DNA of 32,395 bases, from positions 1 to 32,395 of the forward strand of contig CAJFTA010000020.1 of assembly GCA_904419835.1 (NCBI GenBank). The letters run 5' to 3'. Source of the stretch: an uncultured Pseudoflavonifractor sp. (GTDB lineage: Bacteria > Bacillota > Clostridia > Oscillospirales > Oscillospiraceae). Of this stretch, positions 31,687-32,395 are shown in pieces. A program made the translations under genes and the position numbers. Positions within the stretch are counted from its first letter, which is position 1. Every line of letters begins with the position of its first letter. Below the pieces are notes generated by a model that searched no databases, was not told the DNA's origin, and was given only the letters and a program-made list of their open reading frames with translations.

Positions 31687-32249
31687 AGAACTGGGAGGCG
31701 CTCCAGGCCGAGTGCATGGCCTGCCGGAAGTGCGCCCTGGCCGAGACGAGAAACCACGTGGTGTTCGGCTCAGGCAACCCGGGCGCCGAGGTCATGTTCA
31801 TCGGCGAAGGGCCCGGCGAACAGGAGGACCTGAAGGGGGAGCCCTTTGTGGGCCGGGCCGGCAAGCTGCTGGACGACATGCTGGAGATCATCGACCTGGA
31901 CCGGAGCAAAATCTATATCACCAACATGGTCAAGTGCCGTCCGCCCCAGAACCGGGACCCCCTCAACGTGGAGCAGGAGGCCTGCATCGGCTACCTGCGC
32001 AACCAGGTGGCAATCATCCGGCCCAAGATTATCGTCTGCCTGGGCCGCATCGCTGCCATGAAGCTGATCAAAGAGGACTTCAAAATCACCAGGGAGCACG
32101 GCCAGTGGGTGGAGAAGGCGGGGGTGCATATGACCGCCATGTACCACCCGGCGGCCCTGCTCCGCAACCCGGGCTGGCGCCCGGCCGCCTTTGAGGACCT
32201 GAAGTCCCTCCAGGCCAAAATCAAAGAGATCTGCACCAGAACCTACTGA
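31683..32249 (+). CDS. Family-4 (Fe-S) uracil-DNA glycosylase
   Basis: This 188-aa enzyme removes uracil from DNA. It has the family-4 motif 1 GEGPGEQEDLKGEPFVGRAG (about residues 41-60) and motif 3 HPAALLR near residue 158. It also shows four cysteines suited to a 4Fe-4S cluster: Cys14 and Cys17 in CMACRKC (or Cys11/14), one in MVKCRPPQNRDP and one in IIVCLGR. Its length is typical for the family. It is translationally coupled to metH (ATGA), although DNA repair is unrelated to methionine synthesis; this may just be operon sharing. A strong terminator follows. Confidence 0.93.
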   Translation: MKNWEALQAECMACRKCALAETRNHVVFGSGNPGAEVMFIGEGPGEQEDLKGEPFVGRAGKLLDDMLEIIDLDRSKIYITNMVKCRPPQNRDPLNVEQEACIGYLRNQVAIIRPKIIVCLGRIAAMKLIKEDFKITREHGQWVEKAGVHMTAMYHPAALLRNPGWRPAAFEDLKSLQAKIKEICTRTY

Positions 32250-32257
32250 GAGACCAT

Positions 32258-32297
32258 AAAAGACCGCCCGCTGTTTAAGGACAGCGGGCGGTCTTTT
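32258..32297 (+). terminator. Intrinsic terminator of the metF-metH operon
   Basis: Perfect 17-bp arms AAAAGACCGCCCGCTGT and complement (loop TTAAGG), ending in TTTT. The A/T symmetry lets it work in either direction. Confidence 0.93.
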
Positions 32298-32305
32298 CAG
32301 TCTGT

Positions 32306-32337
32306 CGAAAAAGTCCAGCAAATGCTGGGCTTTTTCG
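32306..32337 (-). repeat. Solitary H4-type hairpin (copy D)
   Basis: Fourteen-bp arms CGAAAAAGTCCAGC/GCTGGGCTTTTTCG around AAAT. On the minus strand the arm and its flank read CTTTTTCGACAGACTGA, matching the end of copy A (CTTTTTCGACAGTCTCA). The rest of the element (box, H1 to H3) is absent within the window. Confidence 0.7.
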
Positions 32338-32373
32338 TTTATACGAGGTAAAATAGAGGAGGAGGTGAGAGGG

Positions 32374-32395
32374 ATGCTGGAACGAGGGAGGATGG
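32374..32395 (+). CDS. Start of an unidentified gene, cut by the window end
   Basis: GAGGAGGAGG (32356-32365) lies 8 nt before an ATG that opens MLERGRM. Seven codons are too few to identify a product. An in-frame GTG at 32365 is too close to the ribosome site to be preferred. Confidence 0.5.

Overview
The window looks like a chromosomal segment of a high-GC Clostridia member, probably Oscillospiraceae of the Flavonifractor, Lawsonibacter or Intestinimonas kind. Coding regions are visibly GC-rich. Shine-Dalgarno sites are strong, and TTG and GTG starts are common. The gene set is Firmicutes-typical: a nupNOPQ-type nucleoside importer, a T-box leader, GerMN lipoproteins and heterodimeric ABC exporters. 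The genus is an inference; there is no rRNA in the window.

Layout. (1) 1-1157, minus strand: the infC-rpmI-rplT translation operon, with a consensus promoter, a leader attenuator and an AUC start for IF3. (2) 1317-6495: a BMP-type nucleoside-binding lipoprotein in its own terminated transcript, then the ATPase and two permeases of the same importer. (3) 6496-6941: a non-coding stretch holding a 180-nt multi-hairpin element (copy A) between two copies of a GC hairpin. (4) 6867-10999: a heterodimeric ABC exporter plus a MarR regulator, with a palindromic candidate operator at the start of transcription. (5) 11015-16127: a zinc-type ABC importer (binding protein, ATPase, permease), then a sensor histidine kinase with no adjacent response regulator, then a double-GerMN lipoprotein. 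(6) 16124-17524: metY-like O-acetylhomoserine sulfhydrylase. (7) 17598-18101: a low-GC hypothetical gene boxed in by two palindromic terminators. (8) 18225-20788, minus: an aconitase-family hydratase whose 3' end is duplicated around a 151-bp hairpin-rich insert. (9) 20883-22478: an exported N-acetylmuramoyl-L-alanine amidase. (10) 22484-22666: copy B of the multi-hairpin element. (11) 22721-27611, minus: archaeal-type AspRS plus gatCAB under a T-box leader whose likely specifier is the Asn codon AAC. (12) 27672-32249: metF, a stand-alone MetH reactivation domain, a three-module metH lacking that domain, and a family-4 uracil-DNA glycosylase. A truncated gene start closes the window.

How the genes connect. 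AspRS plus GatCAB would form the indirect Asn-tRNA(Asn) route (and possibly Gln-tRNA(Gln)), switched on by uncharged tRNA through the T-box. MetF, MetH, the reactivation protein and MetY together cover homocysteine formation and its methylation to methionine.

Most unusual content. Copies A and B share conserved unpaired segments (a 12-nt box, a CGCA tetraloop, a 15-nt loop), while the stems around them differ by compensatory changes. That is the signature of a conserved structured RNA or hairpin DNA element. I cannot assign it to any family I know.
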